Below are positions 44,586 to 55,207 of a stretch of 64,000 nt of DNA, one piece after another; the first letter of the stretch is position 1; each line of letters begins with the position of its first letter. Position numbers and translations under genes: made by a program. This DNA comes from Comamonas sp. (GTDB lineage Bacteria; Pseudomonadota; Gammaproteobacteria; Burkholderiales; Burkholderiaceae_C). The DNA is taken from contig JAQVCA010000006.1 of the NCBI GenBank assembly GCA_028690035.1, positions 153,726-217,725 on the forward strand, in the 5' to 3' direction. The notes under the pieces are model-generated. The model was not told where the DNA came from and made no database searches. It saw nothing but the letters and a program-made list of their open reading frames with translations.

Positions 44586-45914
44586 ATGAAGCCCATTCAA
44601 TGGTCGTATGGGGGTCTGCTGCTGTTGCTCACCCTGCTGTGGTGGCTGGCCGATCCTTTGCTGCCCAACGGCTACGAATACTTTGCCTTGCGCACAGTGG
44701 CCATCAACTACACCGGCGTGCTGGCCATCGGGGTCATGAGTGTGGCCATGGTCTTGGCGCTGCGCCCGGTGCGGCTGGAGCCTCTGTTGGACGGCATGGA
44801 CAAATCCTACCGCCTGCACAAGTGGCTGGGCATCGCTGGCCTGGTGCTGGCGCTGGTGCACTGGCTGTGGGCACAAGGCACCAAATGGGCGGTGGGCTGG
44901 GGCTGGCTGGTCAAACCCCCGCGCGCGCCCAGGGTGCCACCCACCGATGCGCTGGAAATTTTCCTGCGTGCGCAGCGCGGCCTGGCCGAGTCGGTGGGTG
45001 AATGGGCGTTTTACGCTGCCACGGCACTGATCGTCCTGGCTTTGGTCAAGCGCTTCCCGTACCACCTGTTTCACAAAACCCACCGCTTGCTGGCGCTGGC
45101 CTATCTGGCGCTGGTCTTTCACTCCGTGGTGCTGACACCGCTGCATTACTGGTCGCAACCGATCGGTTTCGTGCTGGCCCTGCTGATGGCGCTGGGCAGC
45201 ATCGCGGCCGTGGCCTCGCTGCTGGGGCGTATTGGGCAGCGGCGCAAGCTGGCCGGCGAGATCGAAGCGCTGGAACACTTTGCCGACAACCGCGTGCTCA
45301 AGGTGGTCGTGCGCTTTCAGGCGCGCTGGCCAGGGCACCAGGCAGGCCAGTTCGCCTTTGTCACTTTTTCCGAGCATGAAGGCGCACACCCCTTCACCAT
45401 CTCTTCGGGCTGGGCCAACGATGGGCGCCTGACCTTCATGATCAAAGGCATTGGCGACTACACCGCGCGCCTGCCCGGGCTGCTGCACGCGGGCGACGCG
45501 GTGGTGGTGGAAGGCCCCTACGGCTGCTTTGAGTTTGCCAGCGGCAAACAGCGGCAGATCTGGGTGGGCGGTGGCATTGGCATCACCCCCTTCATTGCCC
45601 GCATGCAAGCGCTGGCGGTGCAACCCGACGGGCGCGAAGTGGATCTGTTTTACAGCACCGCCGAGCCCGACGAGGTCTTTGTACAACGCCTGCAGCACGA
45701 CGCGCAGGCCGCTGGCGTGCGCCTGCATGTGCTCATCAGCGCGCGCGACGGTCGGCTGGACGTGCCGCGCATCTGCGCGGCGGTGCCCGACTGGGCGCAG
45801 GCCGATGTCTGGTTCTGTGGGCCTGGTGGCTTTGGCCAGGCGCTGCGCGCAGGCTTTGTGGCCCGGGGACTGGCAGAGAAAGACTTCCACCAAGAGCTGT
45901 TTGACATGCGTTGA
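44586..45914 (+). CDS. Ferric reductase-like transmembrane flavoprotein
   Basis: 442 residues. Six membrane spans in the first 210 residues with candidate haem-binding histidines (RLHKWLG, LALVHWL, FHKTHRL, LVFHSVVL) are followed by a ferredoxin-reductase module: FAD-binding HPFTISS near residue 273, NAD(P)-binding VGGGIGITPFIARM near 327 and FCGPGGFGQALR near 413. It moves electrons from NAD(P)H across the membrane; the acceptor (ferric iron, oxygen, quinone) is unknown. GGAG precedes the start. No haem or siderophore genes are next to it. Confidence 0.88.
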   Translation: MKPIQWSYGGLLLLLTLLWWLADPLLPNGYEYFALRTVAINYTGVLAIGVMSVAMVLALRPVRLEPLLDGMDKSYRLHKWLGIAGLVLALVHWLWAQGTKWAVGWGWLVKPPRAPRVPPTDALEIFLRAQRGLAESVGEWAFYAATALIVLALVKRFPYHLFHKTHRLLALAYLALVFHSVVLTPLHYWSQPIGFVLALLMALGSIAAVASLLGRIGQRRKLAGEIEALEHFADNRVLKVVVRFQARWPGHQAGQFAFVTFSEHEGAHPFTISSGWANDGRLTFMIKGIGDYTARLPGLLHAGDAVVVEGPYGCFEFASGKQRQIWVGGGIGITPFIARMQALAVQPDGREVDLFYSTAEPDEVFVQRLQHDAQAAGVRLHVLISARDGRLDVPRICAAVPDWAQADVWFCGPGGFGQALRAGFVARGLAEKDFHQELFDMR

Positions 45915-45980
45915 CATGCCATCAGCGCCCAGCGTTGGCCTGTAATTGCGCGCAAAAGCCCATATGCCGTGGGGGTGGGC

Positions 45981-45986
45981 TAAAAT
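45981..45986 (+). promoter_or_regulatory. -10 element of the glyA leader
   Basis: TAAAAT placed so that transcription would begin near 45992, at the very 5' edge of the riboswitch aptamer. No convincing -35 was seen. Confidence 0.45.
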
Positions 45987-45993
45987 CGCCGAG

Positions 45994-46120
45994 TACGCAA
46001 CTGGCGATAGGCAAAGGCCCTGCATACCCTGGCCTTTGCTGATGTGGAAACCTGAACCACCGGGAAGCGTACCGCCCTGGCCACTGTGGCTGGTGCGCTT
46101 TAGCCGTTCGCCTGGGCAGC
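45994..46120 (+). ncRNA. ZTP riboswitch (pfl motif) in the glyA leader
   Basis: Conserved parts of the pfl/ZTP motif are in order: CGCAACTGGCG at 45996, CCACCGGGAAGCG near 46057, and GCCG-N2-CGCCTGGGCAG near 46103-46119, with a variable hairpin between (GGCAAAGGCC...GGCCTTTGC). The class senses ZTP or AICAR monophosphate, signs of folate shortage, and controls one-carbon genes such as glyA. A following helix (CCCTTG...CAAGGG, 46120-46140) has no T run, so control is probably at translation initiation. Confidence 0.88.
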
Positions 46121-46172
46121 CCTTGGTCGAAAGACAAGGGACTCGTCAAGTTCACAGGACTGCCACCTCACC

Positions 46173-47420
46173 ATGTTCCATCGCTCCAATACCGTTCAAG
46201 TTGTTGACCCCGAAGTCTTTGCCGCCATCCAGGCCGAGAACCAGCGCCAGCAAGAGCACATTGAACTGATCGCCTCCGAAAACTACTGCTCCCCCGCCGT
46301 CATGGAAGCCCAAGGTTCGCAACTGACCAATAAGTACGCAGAAGGTTACCCCGGCAAACGCTACTACGGTGGCTGCGAGCACGTGGACGTGGTGGAACAG
46401 TTGGCCATTGACCGTGTCAAGCAGCTGTTTGGCGCAGAAGCAGCCAACGTGCAGCCCAACAGTGGCTCGCAGGCCAACCAGGCCGTGCTGATGGCCTTTG
46501 CCAAGCCTGGCGACACCATCATGGGCATGAGCCTGGCCGAAGGCGGCCACCTGACGCACGGCATGCCGCTGAACATGTCGGGCAAATGGTTCAACGTGGT
46601 GTCCTACGGCTTGAACGCGCAAGAAGCCATCGACTACGACAAGATGGAAGCTTTGGCTCGTGAACACAAGCCACGCATCATCATCGCTGGTGCCTCGGCC
46701 TACGCTCTGGAAATCGATTTTGCCCGCTTTGCCAAGATCGCCAAGGAAGTCGGTGCCATCCTATGGGTGGACATGGCCCACTACGCCGGCTTGATCGCCG
46801 CAGGCGTGTACCCCAACCCCGTGCCCCATGCCGATGTGGTCACCACCACCACGCACAAGAGCCTGCGTGGCCCCCGTGGCGGCGTGATTCTAATGAAAGC
46901 CGAGCACGAAAAAGCCATCAACAGCGCCATCTTCCCCGGCCTGCAAGGTGGCCCGCTGATGCACGTGATCGCCGGCAAGGCCGTCGCCTTCAAAGAAGCT
47001 CTGACCCCCGAGTTCAAAGCCTATCAAGAGCAGGTGGTCAAAAACGCCAAGGTCGTTGCCGAAACCCTGGCCGCTCGTGGTCTGCGCATCGTCTCTGGCC
47101 GCACCGAAAGCCATGTCATGCTGGTGGATTTGCGCTCTAAGGGCATCACCGGCAAGGCCGCTGAAGCTGCTCTGGGTGCCGCGCATATCACCATCAACAA
47201 AAACTCTATCCCCAACGACCCCGAGAAACCCATGGTCACCAGCGGTATCCGCGTGGGTACCCCTGCCATGACCACCCGTGGTTTTAAGGAAGAAGAAGCG
47301 CGCGTCACCGCCAATTTGGTGGCCGATGTGCTGGAAGCCCCCAACGATGAGGCCAACTTGGCACGCGTGCGCGCTGAAGTGGCCAAGCTGACGGCACGCT
47401 TCCCCGTGTACAGCAACTAA
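46173..47420 (+). CDS. glyA: Serine hydroxymethyltransferase
   Basis: 415 residues. Makes glycine and methylene-tetrahydrofolate from serine. PLP lysine in [13 protein letters not shown] near residue 229; [34 protein letters not shown] and HMAHYAG-type substrate segments are typical. Controlled by the ZTP riboswitch in its leader, so expression should rise when folate is short. nrdR follows after 21 bases, the usual proteobacterial pairing. Codon use is of a highly expressed gene. Confidence 0.97.
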   Translation: MFHRSNTVQVVDPEVFAAIQAENQRQQEHIELIASENYCSPAVMEAQGSQLTNKYAEGYPGKRYYGGCEHVDVVEQLAIDRVKQLFGAEAANVQPNSGSQANQAVLMAFAKPGDTIMGMSLAEGGHLTHGMPLNMSGKWFNVVSYGLNAQEAIDYDKMEALAREHKPRIIIAGASAYALEIDFARFAKIAKEVGAILWVDMAHYAGLIAAGVYPNPVPHADVVTTTTHKSLRGPRGGVILMKAEHEKAINSAIFPGLQGGPLMHVIAGKAVAFKEALTPEFKAYQEQVVKNAKVVAETLAARGLRIVSGRTESHVMLVDLRSKGITGKAAEAALGAAHITINKNSIPNDPEKPMVTSGIRVGTPAMTTRGFKEEEARVTANLVADVLEAPNDEANLARVRAEVAKLTARFPVYSN

Positions 47421-47441
47421 GCCACGGCGCTTGCAACCCCA

Positions 47442-47891
47442 ATGAAGTGCCCTTTTTGCAGCCACAGCGAAACCCAAGTGGTCGAGACCCGTGTGGCTGA
47501 AGATGGCAGCTTCACGCGCAGGCGCCGCCAATGTAGCGCCTGCGCCAAACGCTTCACCACTTACGAGCGTGCTGACGTGAACTTCCCCATGGTGGTGAAA
47601 AAAGACGGGCGCCGCACCGAATACAACCGCAACAAGCTCAAGGCCTCATTGGCCTTGGCGCTGCGTAAGCGCCCCGTGCCTGCCGAGGCCGTCGATAGTG
47701 CGATCGATCAGCTTGAAGAGCAATTGCTGTCTTCGGGGCTGCGTGAGTTGTCCACCAGCCGTATCGGCGAAATGGTGATGCAGGAACTGCATCAGCTGGA
47801 TAAAGTGGCCTATATCCGCTTTGCCAGCGTTTATCGCAGTTTTGAGGATGTGGATGATTTCCAGTCTTTGGTCAATGAAGTGCGCCAATAA
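47442..47891 (+). CDS. nrdR: Transcriptional repressor NrdR
   Basis: 149 residues: a zinc ribbon (CPFC near residue 3 and CSAC near 32, in [18 protein letters not shown]) followed by an ATP-cone that senses dATP/ATP. Represses ribonucleotide reductase genes by binding paired NrdR boxes. A matching pair stands in front of nrdA in this window, 31 kb away. Co-transcribed with glyA under the ZTP riboswitch leader. Confidence 0.96.
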   Translation: MKCPFCSHSETQVVETRVAEDGSFTRRRRQCSACAKRFTTYERADVNFPMVVKKDGRRTEYNRNKLKASLALALRKRPVPAEAVDSAIDQLEEQLLSSGLRELSTSRIGEMVMQELHQLDKVAYIRFASVYRSFEDVDDFQSLVNEVRQ

Positions 47892-47920
47892 AACGCACAC
47901 CACTCGTGGCCGGCTGGCCC

Positions 47921-47975
47921 TGAGTTGAGTTGAGTTGAGTTGAGTTGAGTTGAGTTGAGTTGAGTTGAGTTGAGT
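47921..47975 (+). repeat. Pentanucleotide microsatellite, 11 copies of TGAGT
   Basis: Eleven perfect units between nrdR and the permease. The array is flanked by CCTGAG (47919-47924) and CTCAGG (47978-47983) followed by TTTTTCT, so it lies in the loop of a terminator-like hairpin. Loss or gain of units would change loop length and the spacing of any promoter placed upstream. Confidence 0.95.
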
Positions 47976-48011
47976 TTCTCAGGTTTTTCTGATTTCTTGA
48001 TTTTCTTATCT

Positions 48012-48029
48012 GCCCCTACGGGGGCTTTT
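48012..48029 (+). terminator. Short intrinsic terminator before the permease
   Basis: GCCCC-TACG-GGGGC followed by TTTTG. It makes the TTG at 48028 an unlikely permease start and separates the glyA-nrdR unit from the permease. Confidence 0.6.
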
Positions 48030-48060
48030 GTTATGTGGCTTTCACTGTAGAGATGACAAA

Positions 48061-49479
48061 TTGACCCCCACGCACGCTTCTCATCCACCTTCGCACCACA
48101 CTTCTGCCGTACGCTTGCAAAAAACCTTGGTGCTTTGGCAGGTCATTATTATTGGTTTGGCCTATATCCAACCCATGACTTTGCTGGACACCTTCGGCAT
48201 GGTATCGCGCGATAGTTTGCAGCATGTGCCATCTTCTTATTTGATTGCTTTGGTGGCAGTGCTGCTGACCTCGCTCAGCTATGGGCACATGATTCGTAAA
48301 TATCCTTCTTCTGGATCGGCTTATACCTATGTGCAGAAATCTATGCACGCCAATGCAGGGTTTATGGTGGGGTGGTCATCACTGTTGGATTATTTGCTTT
48401 CGCCTATGGTGAATATCTTACTGGCTAAGATTTATCTGGCCGATTTATTTCCAAATGTCAATCATTGGGTATGGATTATTGGACTGACCTTATTCATGGT
48501 TGGCATTAATCTACGCGGCATTCGCTTTGTGGCCAATTTCAATAGCTTGATTGTTTTCTTGCAGATATTGATTATTGGCATCTTCACCTTCCTCATTTAC
48601 GACAAGCTGGCCGCAGGCCAAAATGCGCTGGGCGAGATCGCCAGCCAAGGCGCTGATGCGTTGTGGAGCTTCTCGCCCTTCTGGAGTGCTCAGACTGAGT
48701 TGGGCGCCTTGGTGACTGGCGCCACGATTCTGTGCTTTTCATTCACGGGTTTTGACTCGCTCAGCTCGCTGGCCGAGGAGACCAAAAACACTGAAAAAAC
48801 CCTGCCGCGCGCGATTTTTCTTACAGCCTTGATCTCCGGCTTGATTTTTATTTGCAGCACTTATTTTCTGCAACTGTATTTCCCGGGGAATCCAGCTCAA
48901 TATTTTGAATTGGTGGATGAAACGCAGCCCGAGATTTTGCTGTTGGTGGGCGGCGCCCTGTTTCAATCGGTGGTCTTGAGTTTTGCCATTGTTACGGTCA
49001 TGGCTTCGGGTATTGCCGCACATGCAGGCGTTTCGCGCCTGATGTATGTAATGGGGCGCGATGGCGTTTTGCCCAAGCGGTTTTTTGGCCATATCGATGC
49101 CAAAAACCACACACCTGCACGCAATATCTGGCTGGCTGGTGTAGTGTGTATATCGGCAGGATTTTTGAGCCTAGAATTTGTCGTGGCTTTGATCAGTTTT
49201 GGCGCACTAACAGCATTCAGCTTTGTGAATTTGTCGGTGGTCACCAGCTACGGTTTTCGGGATGGGCGCCTGAAAAAACCACGTGACATTCTGCAATTTT
49301 TTGTCCTGCCGCTGATGGGTTTTGCGGCTATTGGTGCGCTGTGGTTGGAAGTGGAGGACACCTCGCTGAAAGCGGGGGTCGCTTGGGCGGCGGTGGGCTT
49401 GGTGTATCTGGCTTGGCTGACCAAGGGCTTTCGGCGCTCAGCGCCTCAGCTGCACGAGGAGCACGCGCATGCCGACTAG
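48061..49479 (+). CDS. APC-family permease, putrescine importer PuuP-like
   Basis: About 472 residues from a TTG at 48061 (an upstream TTG at 48028 falls in a terminator). Twelve membrane spans. The stretches LVLWQVIIIGLAYIQPMT, SGSAYTYVQKS, GFMVGWSSLLDYLLSPM and ILCFSFTGFDSLSSLAEET closely follow E. coli PuuP, so a polyamine or amino acid is the likely cargo. The gene is clearly richer in A and T than its neighbours, hinting at horizontal origin. No putrescine catabolic genes are near. Preceded by the TGAGT array. Confidence 0.85.
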   Translation: MTPTHASHPPSHHTSAVRLQKTLVLWQVIIIGLAYIQPMTLLDTFGMVSRDSLQHVPSSYLIALVAVLLTSLSYGHMIRKYPSSGSAYTYVQKSMHANAGFMVGWSSLLDYLLSPMVNILLAKIYLADLFPNVNHWVWIIGLTLFMVGINLRGIRFVANFNSLIVFLQILIIGIFTFLIYDKLAAGQNALGEIASQGADALWSFSPFWSAQTELGALVTGATILCFSFTGFDSLSSLAEETKNTEKTLPRAIFLTALISGLIFICSTYFLQLYFPGNPAQYFELVDETQPEILLLVGGALFQSVVLSFAIVTVMASGIAAHAGVSRLMYVMGRDGVLPKRFFGHIDAKNHTPARNIWLAGVVCISAGFLSLEFVVALISFGALTAFSFVNLSVVTSYGFRDGRLKKPRDILQFFVLPLMGFAAIGALWLEVEDTSLKAGVAWAAVGLVYLAWLTKGFRRSAPQLHEEHAHAD

Positions 49480-49505
49480 GCACCAGCCCCAGCGCGGGTA
49501 ACTGC

Positions 49506-49538
49506 AAAAAAAATGGGCCTGAATGGCCCATTTTTTTA
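49506..49538. terminator. Bidirectional terminator after the permease
   Basis: A run of A, then ATGGGCC-TGAAT-GGCCCAT, then a run of T: symmetric, so it can stop transcription from the permease (plus) and from the universal stress gene (minus). Confidence 0.85.
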
Positions 49539-49579
49539 TAGCACGTTGCGCTCACTGGTATTGAATTTCAGGTGAATAG

Positions 49580-49625
49580 CAATGTGAAAACCTTACTCAG
49601 TCAGCGCTGGCAGCTCCTATTTTTA
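49580..49625 (-). repeat. Dispersed repeat copy at the 3' end of the universal stress gene
   Basis: Minus-strand reading: TTAAAAATAGGAGCTGCCAG, then GAGTAAGGTTTTCACATT. The stop codon of the universal stress protein gene (49623-49625) is part of the repeat. Confidence 0.7.
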
Positions 49626-50060
49626 AGCACGTACTACCAGCACGGGCACATGGGCGGCCTGCAGCACGCGCTGGGCCACGCTGCCCAATACCAGCTTTTC
49701 CAGACCACGGCGCCCGTGCGAGCCCATGACAATCAGGTCTGCACCTACGTTTTCACCCACGCGCACAATGCCTTCGTGGATGGCGTGGCCCTCGCCCACC
49801 AGCGTGGTGGAGGTGACGCCGGCTTCATCAAGCAGCTTCTTCACGTCTTCCAGGGCCTTGTTCGCTTCGTTGGTGGCGGCGCTCAGGTACTGCGCTTGGC
49901 CGTAGGCAAAATCGGCGCCCACCCCGGTAAAGGGATAGGGATCGAGTACGTACACCGCCGTTACTTCACTGCCAAATGCTTTGGCCATACCTGCCGCTTT
50001 GCTGACGGCCTGCATTGAGGTGGCCGATCCATCCACGGGAACCAGAATGTGCTTGAACAT
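49623..50060 (-). CDS. Universal stress protein, UspA family
   Basis: 145 residues from an ATG at 50060 (MFKHILVPVDGSATS) with AGGAG eight bases before it. The nucleotide-binding signature G-x2-G-x9-G-S is complete in MGSHGRRGLEKLVLGSVAQ, so it is of the ATP-binding class. Induced by stress in relatives; exact role open. Divergent from the suf operon over 227 bases that must hold both promoters. Confidence 0.93.
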   Translation of the reverse strand: MFKHILVPVDGSATSMQAVSKAAGMAKAFGSEVTAVYVLDPYPFTGVGADFAYGQAQYLSAATNEANKALEDVKKLLDEAGVTSTTLVGEGHAIHEGIVRVGENVGADLIVMGSHGRRGLEKLVLGSVAQRVLQAAHVPVLVVRA

Positions 50061-50218
50061 AAAACCACTCCTTTGTAAGAAAAACCTATACCCCGAGCAT
50101 AGAACCAAAGGCAACGCAATTTCGGAAAAAACACCAGAACCAGTGCCAGAAATAGCGCCATGCTGGGTAAAAATCCGCCCACGCAGCCTTCAATCTCCAT
50201 AAACAAAGTGCGGACACC

Positions 50219-50248
50219 TTGCCCTTTTGCCCGGGGCGATACCAATAT
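50219..50248 (+). promoter_or_regulatory. Candidate promoter of the suf operon
   Basis: TTGCCC (50219-50224) and CAATAT (50243-50248) with an 18-base spacer, 40 bases before sufB. The match is modest and no iron- or cluster-responsive operator was identified. Confidence 0.35.
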
Positions 50249-50287
50249 CCATAAGATAAGAGCGTTCGATTAACCCATTACAACTCC

Positions 50288-51775
<1,488 letters not shown>

Positions 51776-51794
51776 GCTGCACAAAATTTAGCAT

Positions 51795-51846
51795 CAAATC
51801 CCGCTCAAACCCTTATGGGGCGGGCGGTGACAGCTACCAAAAATTA
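51795..51846 (-). repeat. Dispersed repeat copy between sufB and sufC
   Basis: Minus-strand reading: TTTTTGGTAGCTGTCACCG, then CCCATAAGGGTTTGAGCGG. Half of the sufB-sufC gap. sufC keeps its own ribosome-binding site (TTAGGA) downstream. Confidence 0.65.
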
Positions 51847-51868
51847 AATTCAAAGATTAGGACTTTTT

Positions 51869-52642
51869 ATGACCACAACCACCCCTGTTCTACAAGTGCG
51901 TGATCTGCGCGTGGATATTGGCGAGCGCTCCGTGCTGCAATCGGTGTCGCTGGATGTGCAACCGGGCAGCTTGGTCGTGCTGATGGGCGCCAACGGCAGC
52001 GGCAAGAGCACGCTGGGCATGGCGCTGGCGGGCCACCCTCTGTACAAGGTGGTGCATGGTCAGGCGCTGCTGGGCACGCAAGACCCGGTGGATTTGGTGC
52101 AGTTGGAAGCGCATGAGCGCGCCCGCGCAGGCTTTTTCCTGTCCTTCCAGTCGCCGCCCGATATTCCCGGCGTGAAAAACAACCTGTTCATCCGCACTGG
52201 CTTGAACGCCGTGCGCGAGTCGCGCGGTGAAGCGCCCCTGGATGCCTTTGACTTCTTGTCCAGCGCCAAGCAGGGCGCCAAGGATCTGGGTATGCCCGCT
52301 GCCATGCTGGGTCGCCCGGTCAACGAAGGCTTTTCGGGCGGTGAGCGCAAGCGCAACGAGCTGCTGCAGCTGACGCTGCTCCAGCCCAAAATTGCCCTGC
52401 TCGATGAAATCGACTCGGGTCTGGACGTCGATGGCGTGCGCGCCGTGGTGGAGCTGGTGCAGCGCATGCGCGCCCAGGGCACGGCCTTTATCGTGGTCTC
52501 GCACTACCTGCAGATGATTGAATCGCTGCAGCCCGACCAGGTGCTGCGCCTGGACCAAGGCCGCATCGTTGAAACGGGCGATCTGGCACTGGCACGCAGC
52601 ATTGCCGAAACCGGCTTTGCGCGCGCCGCCACACAGGCTTGA
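51869..52642 (+). CDS. sufC: Fe-S cluster assembly ATPase SufC
   Basis: 257 residues, ABC-type ATPase of the SufBCD complex. Walker A GANGSGKSTLGMALAG near residue 38, signature FSGGERKRNELLQ near 155, Walker B IALLDEIDSGLDVDGV and the switch histidine in VSHYLQM are all present. ATP hydrolysis drives conformational change in SufB-SufD. TTAGGA stands nine bases before the start. Confidence 0.96.
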   Translation: MTTTTPVLQVRDLRVDIGERSVLQSVSLDVQPGSLVVLMGANGSGKSTLGMALAGHPLYKVVHGQALLGTQDPVDLVQLEAHERARAGFFLSFQSPPDIPGVKNNLFIRTGLNAVRESRGEAPLDAFDFLSSAKQGAKDLGMPAAMLGRPVNEGFSGGERKRNELLQLTLLQPKIALLDEIDSGLDVDGVRAVVELVQRMRAQGTAFIVVSHYLQMIESLQPDQVLRLDQGRIVETGDLALARSIAETGFARAATQA

Positions 52643-52652
52643 GGTGCCGCCC

Positions 52653-53954
52653 ATGAGTAATTCTCCCCAGACTGTCGACATGCCAGACATGCCAGACATG
52701 ACCGACACCACCAGCGCCGCCTACGCCCAAGCCCAGCTGCAAGCGCACGGCTGGATCGCCCGCAAGAACGAAGCCTTCCACCACCTGCCCCCGCCCGCGC
52801 TGGAGCAGTGGCTGGGTGCGCAGCAACCTGCCCACGCCGCCGATCACACCAGCCCCAGCGACTGGCAAGTTCACGTGCAAAACGGCGCCGACTGTGTGCA
52901 GGTGCAGCACCTGAATGCGTTGGACGCCGCACAACGCCAGATTTTGCTGGCCGATCTGCCTGCCCCCGAAGGCGATGCCGCCCCCTTTGCCTGGGCACAC
53001 CACGCCCTGTGTCGCCAGGGGCTGCGCATCCAGGTGGCGGCCAGCGCCGATGGCAGCCCCGTGCGCCTGCAGGTGCAGCATCTGGCACAGCAAGCGGTGG
53101 ATGCCCCGCTGCTGGTGCTGGACTTGGCCCCCGGCGCACGCTGCCTGCTGCTGCACACGGCACAGCGCAGCGCGGGTTTGGCACAGACCCCCATCACACA
53201 CAACCTGCAGCTGCACATCCGCCTAGGTGCTGGCGCGCAACTGCAACACCTGCGTATTGCTGATGTGCAAGCCGATGACCGCCTGGCCCACGTGCAGCGT
53301 GTGGAAGTGGCCGAAAACGCCCAGTACCACCAAGCGCTGTGTACCAGCGGCTGCGCCTACCAACTGCAGCGCAGCGATGTGCTGTTGCAAGGCCCGGGCG
53401 CCTGCGTGCGTCATGCGGGCCTGCTGCTCAACGGCAGCCAGCGTCAGGTGGATCAGCAAGTGTCCGTGCGCCACAACGCGCCCGATACCGACAGCCATGT
53501 GCAGGTGCTGGCCCTGGGCAGCGGCAAGAGCCGCACCGTGGGCAACAGCTTTGCCTACATCGCACCGGGCGCGCGCGAAGCCAACGTGCACCAGCGCCTG
53601 TGGGGCATTGCGCTGGACGGCCAGCCGCGTATGACGCTGCGCCCACACCTGGAAATCCTGCACGACCAGGTGCAAGCCACACACGGCGCCACCTGGGGTG
53701 CGCTGCCTGCCGATGCCCTGTTCTACGCCCAGCAGCGCGGCCTGGATGCAGCCACGGCACGTGGCCTGATCATCGAAGGCATGGCCCGCGCCCTGTTGGA
53801 GCGCGCTCTGCCCGCGACACTGGCTGAAGGTGCCCAGGATGCTGCCACCAACGGCGGCGGTGCCATCAGTGCTTTGCTGGAAGACTGGCTGCAAGGGTCG
53901 TGGCTGAGCGATGCCATCGCCCACAGCGCCCTGAGCCCCCAGGAGAACGCATGA
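52653..53954 (+). CDS. sufD: Fe-S cluster assembly protein SufD
   Basis: 433 residues, from the ATG at 52653 with GAGG before it. Beta-helical partner of SufB; the conserved part is the C-terminal half (VDQQVSVRHNAPDTDSHVQ, IAPGAREANVHQRLWGIALDG, ATWGALPADALFYAQQRGLD). The N-terminus contains a DMPDMPDM tandem repeat caused by a 9-bp duplication near 52677. Overlaps sufS by four bases. Confidence 0.93.
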   Translation: MSNSPQTVDMPDMPDMTDTTSAAYAQAQLQAHGWIARKNEAFHHLPPPALEQWLGAQQPAHAADHTSPSDWQVHVQNGADCVQVQHLNALDAAQRQILLADLPAPEGDAAPFAWAHHALCRQGLRIQVAASADGSPVRLQVQHLAQQAVDAPLLVLDLAPGARCLLLHTAQRSAGLAQTPITHNLQLHIRLGAGAQLQHLRIADVQADDRLAHVQRVEVAENAQYHQALCTSGCAYQLQRSDVLLQGPGACVRHAGLLLNGSQRQVDQQVSVRHNAPDTDSHVQVLALGSGKSRTVGNSFAYIAPGAREANVHQRLWGIALDGQPRMTLRPHLEILHDQVQATHGATWGALPADALFYAQQRGLDAATARGLIIEGMARALLERALPATLAEGAQDAATNGGGAISALLEDWLQGSWLSDAIAHSALSPQENA

Positions 53955-55207
53955 ACACAGCCACCACCACTGTCTTGAGCGAGCCCGCCCTGCTGCGCAG
54001 CCTGTTCCCGGTGCTGGCGCAGCAGGTCAAGGGCCAACCCCTGGCCTATCTGGACAACGCCGCCACCACGCAAACGCCGCTGCCCGTGCAGCAAGCCATG
54101 CTGGACTTTGAGCAGCACCACCGCGCCAACATCCACCGTGGCGTGCATACCTTGAGCCAGCGCGCCACCGATGCGTTTGAAGCGGCGCGCAGCACGCTCA
54201 AGGCGTTTGTCGGCGCGGGCAAAGAGCATGAACTGGTCTTTACCAGCGGCACCACCGAGGCGCTCAATACCGTGGCCCAAGGGCTGTGGGCCGCTGGCCC
54301 AGCCAAGGCATGGTTGCGTGCTGACGACGAGATCATCGTCAGCGGTTTAGAGCACCACGCCAATCTGGTGCCTTGGCAGCAGGCGGCACGCATGACTGGC
54401 GCCAAGCTGCGCGTTCTCAAGCCCGATGCCCAGGGCAGCCTGCATCTGGCCGACCTGCAAGCGCTCATCACCCCCCAAACGCGCGTGCTTGCACTCACTG
54501 CGGGTGCCAACGCCACGGGTGAGCGCCCGCCCTACGAGGCCATGCTCACCCTGGCCAAGCAGGCCGGAGCACTCACCGTGCTGGATGCGGCCCAGGCCGT
54601 GGGCCACACCATGCCCGCTCTGAGCGATTTGAACGCCGACTTCATGGCCTTTTCCGGCCACAAAATGTATGGCCCTATGGGCACTGGAGCCTTGCTGGGT
54701 AAGCGCCAAGCGCTAGAACTTTTGTATCCCCTGCGCCTGGGTGGCGATATGGTGGAATGGGTCGAGTACGAACGCGCCGGTTACGCCGCCCTGCCCGCTC
54801 GTCTGGAAGGCGGCACGCCCAACGTCACGGGCGCGGTGGGCTTGGCCGCAGCGGCGCGCTTTATCGAGCAAGTGGGCCGCTGCGCCATCGATGCGCACAT
54901 CCACCAGCTGCGCGCCCAGGCCGTGGCAGGCTTGCAGGCGCTGGAAGGCCTTACCGTCTTTGCCCCCCAGGCCACACAGGCAGCATTGGTTTCTTTTGTG
55001 GTGCAGGATGTGCACCCGCACGACATCGGCACCCTATTGGACGAGCGTGGCATTGCGGTGCGCACAGGCCACCACTGTGCCGAACCACTGCACAACCACC
55101 TGGGCCATGGCCCCACCACCCGGGCATCGTTTGCCCTGTACAACACCCCCGACGAGGTACGCCGCCTGATCGACGGCGTTGCCCATGCCTTGAAAGTTTT
55201 GCGATGA
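53951..55207 (+). CDS. sufS: Cysteine desulfurase SufS
   Basis: 418 residues, PLP enzyme that takes sulfur from cysteine for cluster assembly. PLP lysine in FSGHKMYGPMGTG near residue 235, cofactor pocket GLEHHANLVPWQ, LDAAQAVGHTM, and catalytic cysteine in RTGHHCAEPL near 378, of the short-loop SufS (group II) type. Translationally coupled on both sides (ATGA overlaps with sufD and sufU). Its sulfur acceptor here should be SufU. Confidence 0.95.
   Translation: MNTATTTVLSEPALLRSLFPVLAQQVKGQPLAYLDNAATTQTPLPVQQAMLDFEQHHRANIHRGVHTLSQRATDAFEAARSTLKAFVGAGKEHELVFTSGTTEALNTVAQGLWAAGPAKAWLRADDEIIVSGLEHHANLVPWQQAARMTGAKLRVLKPDAQGSLHLADLQALITPQTRVLALTAGANATGERPPYEAMLTLAKQAGALTVLDAAQAVGHTMPALSDLNADFMAFSGHKMYGPMGTGALLGKRQALELLYPLRLGGDMVEWVEYERAGYAALPARLEGGTPNVTGAVGLAAAARFIEQVGRCAIDAHIHQLRAQAVAGLQALEGLTVFAPQATQAALVSFVVQDVHPHDIGTLLDERGIAVRTGHHCAEPLHNHLGHGPTTRASFALYNTPDEVRRLIDGVAHALKVLR

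Noticed and set aside
47921..47975. The TGAGT array as a coding repeat (Leu-Asn-Ser-Thr-Gln on the minus strand)
   Set aside because: The surrounding minus-strand frame is short, crosses nrdR and has no start signal; the array is intergenic.
52676..52702. Short tandem repeat (GACATGCCA) at the sufD N-terminus as a regulatory element
   Set aside because: Only about two and a half in-frame units, downstream of a good start; it just lengthens a flexible N-terminus.
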